A stretch of DNA of 25,000 bases, from NCBI GenBank assembly GCA_903813345.2, contig CAIIXF020000256.1, positions 1 through 25,000 on the forward strand. The letters run 5' to 3'. This document shows, piece after piece, positions 12,001 through 24,000 of the stretch. The stretch comes from Owenia fusiformis (taxonomy: Eukaryota > Annelida > Polychaeta > Sabellida > Oweniidae). How positions within the stretch are numbered: the stretch's first letter is position 1; the number at the start of each line of letters is the position of its first letter. The position numbers and the translations under genes are program-made. The notes under the pieces are model-generated. The model saw only the letters and a program-made list of their open reading frames with translations. It was not told the origin of the DNA and ran no database searches.

Positions 12001-15000
12001 TTTTAAAGGTTCATGTTCATGTTTAATTCTAACTCCTATTGTAATGTTAGATATATAAGCACATGTTCCTACATCCAAACAAGAAGAATGGTTCAAACCA
12101 TACCTGAAGTTATTCTGTAATATTGCACTGCTCTGAATCCACCCTCTCCATCAATTTCACAATTTTCAGATTCACCTTTCTTGGTATAATTTACTTCAGC
12201 ATATTCATCTGACTGGCAATAGCCTCCAGATTGTACACCAAACATTGTGAAATGTCTAGAATAAGCTGCCTTATAGCATTTTGTAACTGGTATTTCCCTG
12301 AAGCATAGATTTTCATTTTGTATTCAGATTTAATTCAGTGTTAATTCAATAGATAAAACCTGGTCATTCATACAGTATTAAATCTAAAATGAGAAATCAC
12401 TGCCTAAGTTAATTGAGCCTTCATATGTGTCAAATATGATTCATATATGTTGTAAAGATGCGGATTGCTTTGTTATTTAATTTGTAGTCTCTTCAAATCA
12501 CTATGGGAAAAGACAGAACACATAAAATATCAAATTTGGTACCTATTCACAAAAAGATCAGATAGATAGTCTTCACTGCCTTCCAGGGAGGCTACTGTCC
12601 TCCCAACACCATCATCATTCCAACAACCAAGATCTTGATATGGGAATGCTAAAAATAACATTTGTAGAAGAGATTGTAGAAATTATAGTTATCAATTCAT
12701 TCCACCCTTATATGATTCATGTTTTTCATTTATACAATTTTCTTTTCAAAACATTGATTTTATATACTATTTCCTTGATTGAAATAGATTTTAAATGAGA
12801 CACAGATACAATAAGCACACCCCACTTTTTAAGGGACTTCAACATGACTAAATACACATACAAAAAAACTATGTATTCATATATAAAATGGGAAATGTTT
12901 TCTACCTCCTATGTGCAAATCAACTGCTGTTACAACTTTTTCTTCCTCAAATTGTATTGTCATTTGAGGATTTTCTTCTTCATTGGTCCTTGCACATGAT
13001 AAAATGTCAACATCATATGCAAGATTGGTGTCATAAGATACTTTATTGTTTGCATCATCCCATTCATAATAAGTTGAAGACATGGATACTTGTGCTTTTG
13101 TTAGGTCTAGTATTTCATGCTCATCTTTGCCTGAAAATCACATATCTTAATATATATACCAAGTTGATATTATTATGAACTTTTCAAATTGTATAACAAT
13201 TAATATAATATGTATATAAAAAAAGAATAAAAAATCATTCTTCTCTGAATGAAGGTTAGTTATTTAATATATTACTAGTGATGAATCAACACAGAAATAT
13301 ATACATATACTTTTTTAATGCATTTACAAAACTTTAATGTGTTTAACCAACTAAGAGGACTATAATTAAAAGAAAAACTTACATGTCTGCGTTTTAAATG
13401 ACACTACTGGTGATGGTTTTCCTTGATTAAGAGTGGCATGTAATGGTTTGATTGTGATTTCATATGCCGTGTCCCTTTCAAGACCCCCAATTGTGTATTG
13501 TAATGCAGTCAATCTCCGTACAAGCTGTTCATTTACAAAAACATCATAGCCAATTACATTCCCATCTCCAAAGTCATAATTTTCATCCCAAACATTCCAC
13601 TTTATTTTCAAATAGTCACAGCCACGCTCTACTAAAGTTGGTGGATCTTTAAATTGAGGTCTTTCTGGAAACAAGTTTTAAGGCATAGTTATATTGTGTT
13701 GAAACAAGTTTTAGGTAATGGTTTTATCAAGATAAGTCTCTAGTATTTAACATCAAAACGAGTTTTCATAAGATAAGTAAACATACATTGGTTTCAGATG
13801 GGTTTTTCCTACCTTTCTAATAAGAAACTTGTGAACAACCTGTAAAATATCATGTTTTTACCTATTTGACAATCTGGTGTACCAGCATAATCCTCAGAAC
13901 ATCCATTTGGACATTCTCCTGTCAGTTTATCACACAGAGCATTATCTGCACAGTGACACTGCTTTGAGCATGTATTATCATAAGTTCCATCTTTACATTC
14001 TAAAAATATATCACTTACATATATAGAAATTTAAGTTATTTTTATATTTATGAAAATATTATGGAAAATATAAAAATAAATTTCATTTTATAATGAAAAA
14101 CAAGAGAACTGGAGTTTTTACCAAATACTTGGAAGTCACAGACAGACAATATCTGATGTCCTTCAAAGTGAAGCTCAGTTATTGTCAGACTCTTGGCTCT
14201 TGCAGGTGGATCACACTGCATCACATGAATATCAGAAGCTTCAAATGCCTGTACTCCACATTCTTGCGTTGTACCATCAGAAGCTGTAGCAGTTAAGGTC
14301 AACCTTTTGAATCGTGGATGTTCTGGACCTATATAATAATGAATAATACAATTCAAGTTAATCCACGGTTTAGACTTTAGATACTTTGTTTCCAGTAAAA
14401 TATTAATGAGAAAGGGGAATTTCAGGATTGCAAAACTGAAAGTGAATTAAGCTGGTCCTTATTTGTAAAAGATGACTGTGATAAATGCTTTAAATGCTCT
14501 TTTATTTTTTTGTTTACTATGGAGCTAGTTGAAATAACATATAACTCCTAGAAACATACTTCTGAGATTGTAGAGGTATTCTGTCACAGGTTCAGGTTCA
14601 TCAGCCTTCAGTAGAGATGGAGGAGGCCAGATAGTATTGGCACAATCTCCACCTTTACCCTTGCAATTCACACCGTTTGTCACATTGGGGTAGTACAAGA
14701 AGGATCCACACCATGCATCATCATTGCAAGCAGTTTTGCATTCTTCAAATGAAACATTTTCCAACTCCCAATCTCTTGCAAGATTCAGTTGACATCCTTC
14801 TTCTTTAACGCTATATCGGAAAGGACCTTAACGAAATTGAATTCCACATAAACTTCATAGCTTGATAATGTACCATTTTATTTTTTAGACAGTGGTGTCA
14901 TATTAATTTTAAATTTTGTTTGATGTTTATTGTTAGATAAGATATTGATAACCTTTTCGTCTTTTTAGATTTAATAAAGGAGTCATTAGTTTTATATCAG

Positions 15001-18000
15001 TTTTATAAAATGATGTACCTCCAGTCACCCTATAAAAGTTGATGACTTTTGAAGCTCCTCTTCCATAGATTGGGCACTCCCATTCTGGAAGCGGGCCATT
15101 TGTGTGGTATTTAGTATCTGCATCTGCATCAGACACACAAAAGCCACCAGACTGTACTCCAAATACTGTGTAATGTCTCTTGTCTGCTGCCATCATACAT
15201 TTTGTAACTGGATTGATCCTAGTATAAGTAAATATAATGAAGTTAAGTGTTCAGAGGTAAAGTTTGCACTATTGCAGTATTGGAGAGTTCATATTACTGC
15301 ACTACTTGAAAATGCTACTCATTTCAAAAGATAAACACCCCCAGAGCTGTTGCCCCAGTAGCATCCATCTTGGATGGGTTTTGCAGTATGTATCTTAATT
15401 GTTTAGATGTTATATTTTGTGTGTTCATATTGTAGTTCATAGATGATACATTTTAACTTTTCTGTATTTTCAGCTGAATACCTGAATCTGTAGTTATCCA
15501 TGAGGTAATCTTCTGTTTGTTCTAACTGACCGACCAATAGGCCATCTGCATTGGTGTCTGCATTCTCCCGCCAACACCCAAGATCCTGATACGGCATATC
15601 TAGAGAAATAAAAGTTCTTAAGGTATAGTATTTTGTATATTATTAGAGTAATTTTGGAACAACATTTATTGAAGGCATATAGTCATGATTATTACTATAC
15701 AAGTAGACTTACCAGACACATGTATCTCTACTCCAGTGATTAACCTCTCTTCAGGAAACTGAAAGGTCATTCCAGGAACATCCTCTTCATTTGTCTGAGC
15801 ACATGTTAATATATCATCATCTAATGCAAGCGATCCATCTAATATCACTTTGTTGTTATTTTCATCAAATTCATAGTAAGTTGTTGACATGTTAGTTATC
15901 ACATTACTCATGTCCACTCTCTGATGGGCATCATTACCTGAAATAAAGGATTAAATGATGGTTATTTTCTTCTTAACATATTACTTGCTGAAAAGAAATA
16001 TTGAACATACTGTTAAATCTAAACTTAGTTTTCATGAAATACAGTATAAATATCAAAAAAGTGTTCTACATACATGGAAGAGTTTTAAAGCTCCCCACTG
16101 GTGAAGGTTTGCCAAACTCCATGCTTTCGTGTATAGCAACTACTGTAATATCATAGATGGTGTTCTTGTCTAGTCTTGGAATGGTGTGGACATTCGCTCC
16201 TGTTATGTATGCTCTGATATCATTGTATTTTAACTCATACATTATGACACGGCCATCTCCGACATCAGTTTCAGCATTCCAATATGTCCAGCTTACTTTT
16301 AGATAATCACAACCTCTTTCTTCCAGCACAGGAGGATTTTTCAACATTGGCTTCTCTGAAATTCACAATATGATTTAAATAACTTTGTATCCATTTAGAT
16401 AAAAATCAACAGTGTGAAGGTAAAAATACTTAACTTAATTAGAAAAGTTATGAAGTTCTATTCTGAATATTGGTGAAGAGGTTAATTGTCTTACGTATTT
16501 GACAATTGTCTCCAGTGTAATCATCATGACATCCATTTTGACAAACTCCAGTGATGGTGTGACAAGTCTCATCTTTGACACAGTGACATGGTGCACAATC
16601 TGGCCCAAATGTATTTGGACCACAATCTGTAAATGTAAAAATGCAGACATCTTAAACTTCTCTTTAGTCTAAACTAAACACTATGTACAGTATACAATCA
16701 TTAGTTAATGATTAGTTAATGAAAACACAGAATGAAATCCTGTGCTAAGGGCTGGTGTGAAAAAGTCAGTCCACCCCAGTGGGGATCGAACTTACGACCC
16801 CTCACTACTACATATAGTATATCATGCAAGAGGTCGCTAACAGAAACTTCATTAATAATTCTCTTGTTCCCAAACTACAACATCATTGCACCCATGGTTA
16901 CATCAATTGATTAAGGAGTTCTTAAGTTTACAAAATATCTGTTAATGGGGCCAAGATAAGCTACATATTATGCTTTTATCAATCAGTCCTCACCTTGTGG
17001 GCAATCCCCAGTAATTTTATGACAAACTTCGCCATTGCAGTCACATGGTGTTGTACAGGCACTACCATAGAATCCATCTTTGCATTCTAAAGTACAAATC
17101 TTATATAATTCCTTGTATTCATCAAAATAGTACTTTATTTGAAACATATATTATGTAAAACAAGGGAATAACTATTGTAAGTATGTACTAACTTATTTTC
17201 CATAACTCACCAAATGCTTGGAAGTCACATATAGTCAACATCTGGACGTGGTCAACATTTTCCTCTACCACTTTTATAGATTTAGCCAAAACTGGTTCAT
17301 CACATTGAATATGGTGTACATCACCAGATTCAAATCCTTTTGCTCCACACTTAGTTTCTGATCCATCAGCAGCAATACCAATTATCCCAAGATCCTTGTA
17401 CCTTGGATATTCTGGTGCTACAATTCATAGACAATTGGAGATTTTACTTCACAATACTATTAATAAGATCAATGTGGCATAGCCATGTATTTATTGAATA
17501 AAATCTCATCAATTCCATTTACTCACTTCTGAGAGTGTACAAGTATTTCAGAGGAACCATTGATTTTGATTTTGGTGCAATCATATCTGTGCAATCACTC
17601 GATTTTCCCCAGCAGTTTGTTGCTTTTGTTCTTGGTTCGTACACAAATGCTGCACACCACGGATCTGCACTACATGCCTCTTTGCATTCATTAAAAGTTA
17701 CATCAACAAGTTCAAAGTCCTTTTCATAATTTAATAGACAATCACCATCCTGAACACTGTATCTCAAAGGAGCTGAAACATATTGTAGAAAAATTTGATT
17801 GTATTTGTTGTATTCAGAAATCAGATTGAGAAATAACACTAGAAAAGCACCAACAAAACAACATTAATGATTTAAAAATGGAGATTATTTGTGCTAAACC
17901 AACCATTTAAATTCAAAATTGCCTCAAAGAAACCAACCATTCAATGAATGAATCGTGAACTTAGTAGGGTCAATAGAAATAGATGCATCAAGTCAGTTAC

Positions 18001-21000
18001 ACTATTTTGACCCAAAAATGGAAAAATTGAACAAAAGCTGAGTTCAAGTAATCCAAATACCTCCAGTTGTTCTGTAGAACTGGATTATTCTGAAGCCACC
18101 CTTTCCATCGCTTGAACACTCTCCCTCATACTCTCCATTAGCCTGGTATTTAGTCTCAGCATCAGCATCAGATGTACAATATCCACCAGGTCCACCCCCT
18201 TGTATACCAAAGACAGTGTAATGTCTTTTAGCTGCAGCTTTCATGCACTTGGTCACAGGAACAACCCTAAAGTATTGATTTAATATCAACATAAGTTAAT
18301 TATCATCAAATGAGCAATGGAAATAATATTTTATGATACTGATATGTCTTTCATTTGCTATGAATAAAATTTTGTTGAAAATGTATGTATTTTAAGCACC
18401 TATCTGCATAATGTCCAGCTAGATAATCCTCTTCTCCCTCTAATGGATCTACTACATGACCATTGAATGTGTTTCTGTTTTCATTCCAGCATCCAAGATC
18501 CTGATATGGTAACTCTATTAATAAAAGAGTAATATTGGCATGAGCCAATAAGTGAAATCACAAAATTTTCTTTCTAATGGTACTTAGAAAATATATGCCG
18601 TTGCTATGTCTAAATTATAATTTGATCAATCAAAGAGTGTAGCTATGGCATTCTTGCCATACCCCATATTTTATTCTTAAAATTATATGACTCAAACTTG
18701 GATATTATATTTATGTTCATTTGAATATATACACATACCATTTATTTGTATTTCTACACCAGTGATGACTTTTTCCTCTTCAAACTCAAAGACCATAAAT
18801 GGTTCATCCTCTTCATTTGTCTGTGAACAGGTAAGGAGATCATCATCAATGGCACGTCTTCCTCCAAATGTCACCAAGTTTCCATCATCATCAAACTCAT
18901 AATAAGCTGTTGAACTGGACATTTTGACATTTGTCATATTGACAGCCTTGTGTTCATCTTTGCCTGTTGGTCAAATAGATTATATGAAGTCTGACAAATA
19001 AGGAACAAAATAGTATAAACAAATTACTGATGCATTTACACACTTGATAAATCACTCTGATCTATTTAAATTGCATATGTGTAAGAACAAAGAACAAAAG
19101 AAGATAAGGAATAATTTCAATTACTCTAATAATTCCCATACACATTACTGTATTAGAAAATGTACCATGTCTCTTTTGCATTATACAAGATACCATGATT
19201 AAAAGACTTCAACTATGGAATATTAAGAGTGATACACAGACATATGAATGTAATCATATGTACATAAAGCACTATCTAATAGCTTACATGGTCTTGTCTT
19301 GAAATATCCAATGGGAGATGGTTTTCCATCGCCTTCTGATTCGTGAATAGGAGTAACTGTGAATCCATAAGTAGTATCCTTCTGCAGATTAGGAAGAGTA
19401 GTGAATTGTAATGCAGTTGTGGTGATTATCTTTTGTCCATTTTGATTCACATGGTATCCGACAATGGGACCATCTCCATAGTCTGTTCCATTTGTCCAGA
19501 TAGACCAGCTAAGTTTTATATAATCACAGCCCCTCTCTTCTAGCTTTGGAGGATATTTGAAAGTTGGTCGCTCTAAAAATTTGATATGCACAGTTAATGA
19601 AAGTATGGATTTTAGTAGCCATGGTCATTGAATGATTTTATTGATTGAAATATGGTTGTATATATTTTAATGTGGTTTACCTGTTTGGCATTTGGGGTCC
19701 CCTGTGTAACCATCACTGCATGCACTGGGGCATTCTCCCGTGATTTTGTCACAAGGCTCATCATTTGCACAGTGGCAAACACCATCACATGGCTCTCCAA
19801 AGTAACCATCCTTGCATTCTAAGATATATTGTGTAACAAATACCCCAAATTAATATATCCTAGATAAGTGATTATTTGAATTAATTTTGTATTCACAAAA
19901 GTAAAAATATGTAACTTTGAGGGGTCTGGTTTAAAGCCAATTAAGCATTGAATTTGCTTTCAGAAAACAAAAGTATCTTACCAAATATTTTCAGATCACA
20001 AATTGAGAGCATTTGTTGGCCTGTAAAATGCTCTTCAGTTATTGTTAAATTCTTGGCCCTAACAGGAGTGTCACATTCAATGAGATGTATATCTGCAGAT
20101 TCAAACTGTTGAACTCCACAGTCTGTAACAGTGCCATCTGCCGCTGTTGCTCGAATGGTCAGTGTCTTATATCTTGGGTACTCAGGACCTAAAACAAAGA
20201 TAACAGGGTATTTCTAAATGTTGAGACAGCAGCTCGATTGATGTCTGGGTAAACTCTGAGGGATAATGAATGTTTATTAAATAGTCATATCTATAATAGG
20301 ATTTTATTTGTAGTGATGCCCTTTTAGGGCCAAATGTACATCCAACATACAATTTTCAATAACAGTCAAAATAGCAATAAAGTAGTATGCATGTCCAGAT
20401 ATGCACATATTGTATGTAGGATGTGGTAAAACTTTTTAAATGTATTGGATAACTTTCTAGTGCCATATAACATTTCTAAGTCACTGTCATCTCATTAAGC
20501 TAAATTATCAATGAACTTAATGATGTTATAAAATATAAATCCACCAAACAAGGGGTGACATATGATGTAGCCACCTCTAGTTCAATATATGTGGGCATTT
20601 ACACTCATGCTTGTAAGGTAGGTTATACACAATATAAAGAAATACCGTATTCTCTGTAATAAGCGCCCAGGGCGTTTAGAAAATTGAAAATACATTATTT
20701 AGACCATTCTAATAAGCGCCCATGTATGAAAGAAATCAGAAATCCCGAGGAATTTCATGTATGGCAATTTTTCTTGACAAGAATGCATTTTCTTCAACAT
20801 ATTTTTATAATAATATGACAAGTGCTGTTATTGGAGAGAATACGGTAAAGATCGCTTAGACAATATTGACAGTGGTTGAAGACCCGTCTATGTCTAATTT
20901 ATTTCCGGCACGCCCACTTTGTCATTATCGCCGATTACCTTCAATATTTCCACTAGAGACTGCTGGATATCGATCTAAAGTTATACATTATTTCTAATTT

Positions 21001-24000
21001 GATGAGAGATCATCATTATTCGTGCAAAAGTCGTGTAAAAGTCGAGAAACATTAAAAAGAAACCAGAAAGTTCACGACCTTGACATGTGCAGAACATCTG
21101 CGCAGTAGCTTTTGAAATTTCTGAATGCCGATAAAGAACAATTCCTTCATTCATTATGGACTATTTGGAGACAATATTAGCATGGTATGGTGTGGGAAGC
21201 ACCCATCGATAGATATGTATCGAGAGGATGCATAGAATTACAAAACGCGTCGTGTTTACAGCAGTTTTAGGGTAAGTACTCTATTATCGCCCGCTCCTGG
21301 ATTTTGAGAAATATTTTTTTCCTGATATATTCTTCAATTCTTGATGATTCCTCGATGTTTCTTGAACTTTGTGAAGCGGGGTGGGCGCTTATTAGAGAGT
21401 GGGCGGTAATTACAGAGAATACCGTATGAGGAATATGTATGCAGAAGTGATACATTTGAAATATTTCACAATAAAATCATCTGTACTGAAACACTTACTT
21501 CTTAAGTGATAAAGATATTCTTGGATTGGCTCATCTGTTTTTAATAGAGAAGGTTGAACAATGCTGGTACAGTCCGCTGCCTTTCCTAAACAGTTGGCTT
21601 CAAACTCCTCCAAAGGTTTGTATACAAATGATGCACACCAGCCATCTGCACTACAGGCTGCCTTACATTCCTCAAAAGTAGCATCTTTAAGTTCGAAATC
21701 TCTTGAAAGATACAGTGGACACCCTTGTTCTTTCACACTGTAGCGGAATGAACCTAAAACAGATTTCAAATATTTGTAGATTATGAACTACCTTTTAATA
21801 ATTGATATTTTATTCACAATATGTATTCTGTCTACACTATCAATTAATTAACAATTAGTTTGCAATATACCATGAGTTATTCTGTAAAACTGAATTGCGC
21901 TGTTTCCTCCAGTGCCAGTGTTTGGACAGTCTGTTGGACCATTGGTCATGTATTTAGCCTCTGCATCTTCATCAGATTGGCAATATCCACCTTGTTGGAC
22001 CCCGAACACTGTATAGTGTCTTTTGTTAGCTGCCATCATGCATTTCTTTGTTGGACTTAACCTGCATTTTCATATATTTTAAATATTATACATGTACATG
22101 TATATAAAGTAGCATCTAGAGGACTGTATAGTATTTAAAATGAGCCAATAGGTTAAATAAAAGCTCTTACCTGGTCCTATAATAGTCTGCTATATATGGC
22201 TCGGCGCCTTCAAGTTCATCAACCACTTTCCCATATGTTATAACCTTATTTTCTTTCCAGCAACCAATGTCTTGGTAGGGTTGTTCTGAAATATTGCATT
22301 ATACATTATAACTTAGAAGATGTTTTGATTCAGTTTTGATCAAGCATACTGTGGAATTAATTGCATGGATGTTGAATCACAAAGTCTATTCTATAGCAGT
22401 TTCAATTTGTCATTTGGCTAAATGCAAGTACATATATTTTTTACTATGTATTTCAATTTTTACCTGCTACATGAATCTCAATGCCAGTGATGATATTTTC
22501 CTCTTCAAACTCAATAACCATTTCAGGTGTGCCTTCCTCATTGGTTTGAGAACATGTGTTTATATCATTGTCAAGGGCACGGTATCCATCCCAAGGTAAT
22601 ATATTATTGTCAGAGTCCCATTCATAATATGTTGAGGATTGATATACATTAGCATTTGTTAAATCAAGTGTTTGGTGTTGGTCATTGCCTAAAAAATAAT
22701 AATAATGATGTGATTTTTGTTCAACTCCTAAAAAACAGGATCATTTCAAATTTTGCCTCTGATTAAAAAAAAATAGATATGATTGTGACACTATTTTATG
22801 ATGCACTCATAACATGCTTGTCAATTGATTTCTTTAGCTTACATGCTGCTGTTTTAATCATAGCTATTGGTGACTCCCTTCCATAATAGCCATCTGCATG
22901 CACAGCAATAATACTGATATCATACTGGGTATTCTTCTTGAGTAATGGTATAGTCTGTTCATTGTTTGATGTCTCATATACAAGCTCTTCATTGAGAACA
23001 ACTATGTATTTTGCAACAGGACCAGTTCCATCATCCTTTGCTTCTTCCCATAGCTCCCAGCCAATCTTAATGTAGTCACATCCTCTTTCAATTAAATATG
23101 GTGGACGTTTTAGCATAGGTTTCTCTGAAATGTGGTCACAACAATTGAATAAGGAAATTAATATATTATACTACTGTTTAGACGATGATGCAATTTACTC
23201 ACAGTAAAGGATAACAACTTTGCCTTATTACCTGAATATAGTAGACTGGATGTAACTATAGAATTCAAGGAATTGAGGATGCTTGCAATATATGGATATC
23301 ATAATTATGTGTTTGTTCTTTGTGCTTTTAGAGCTTACTGATTGTTGTTGTATTTTTGGTTCTTAAATTTCATTGTGATTATTTGTGTGGATGCTTTGAA
23401 TGTTATTTCTTGCAATTCAAATGTAAAAATATAAAATATAATAGAAATCAAAATATTTACGAGGATTTAACTTTGACATTTATGTTTCTTCATTCTACTA
23501 GACATTCATTTACAATTATAAGCATTTATGTGGCATAATCAGTATTACCGATTTGACATGTTGGTCCCAGGTAGTTCTCATGGCAAGTATTATTGGGGCA
23601 CTGCCCTGTGTCTTTATCACATTCCACTCCCATAGAACAGTGGCACTCTGTACAGTCAACTCCAAATGTGTTACTTTTGCATTCTGCAGTATAACAATTA
23701 ATCGGTCTACAATTTTTTTTCTTTTTGATGATGAAGGTTATGATTTTCTTGTAACATGGAAAAAAGGTTTGCATACAAATATATGTCAATTTTTAACAAA
23801 TGTTGTCCTGAGAAAATTAAGCTAATTTCATTACTATTTTAACTCAACATGTTCCCTAATAAACTTTTATTGTTATAATACAAAGCTGATTTTAGAATAT
23901 GTATTACCAAACACCCTAAAGTCACATATGGACAGAATCTGGTTGCTGTTCAGATGATCCTCTTTGACCAAGATCTTCTTTGCAAGTACAGGTTTTTCAC

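Larger units (their letters stand above)
9612..13130 (-). repeat. Module 5 of the tandem array (odd type, two EGF exons)
   Basis: Eight exons, 1,476 coding nt (492 codons), phase 1 at both ends. It shares the two-EGF layout and EKPML-type FN3 with module 3. Its CW and PAN exons are the shortest in the array. The hAT element sits in its EGF-FN3 intron. Confidence 0.86.
13383..15937 (-). repeat. Module 4 of the tandem array (even type)
   Basis: Seven exons, 1,437 coding nt (479 codons), phase 1 at both ends. It is the compact partner of module 6: same exons and shared intron blocks, but without the foldback insertion. Confidence 0.87.
16074..18963 (-). repeat. Module 3 of the tandem array (odd type, two EGF exons)
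   Basis: Eight exons, 1,506 coding nt (502 codons), the longest module. It has two EGF exons and a glycine-rich enlargement in the GGC exon. Confidence 0.86.
20189..21498 (-). other. Long intron with transposon insertion
   Basis: 1,310 bp, the longest intron in the window. It holds the inverted-repeat elements at 20643-21426 and a small inverted repeat at 20338-20424. No exon relic seen. Confidence 0.65.
19288..22688 (-). repeat. Module 2 of the tandem array (even type)
   Basis: Seven exons, 1,416 coding nt (472 codons). It is even-type by its PAN tail (PSLLKTDEP), lectin-C (LTITEEHF) and FN3 (TTALQF) motifs, but clearly diverged from modules 4 and 6. Confidence 0.86.

Noticed and set aside
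16781-16845. Functional tRNA gene
   Set aside because: The A box is poor and no acceptor stem pairs, so a SINE fragment is the better reading.
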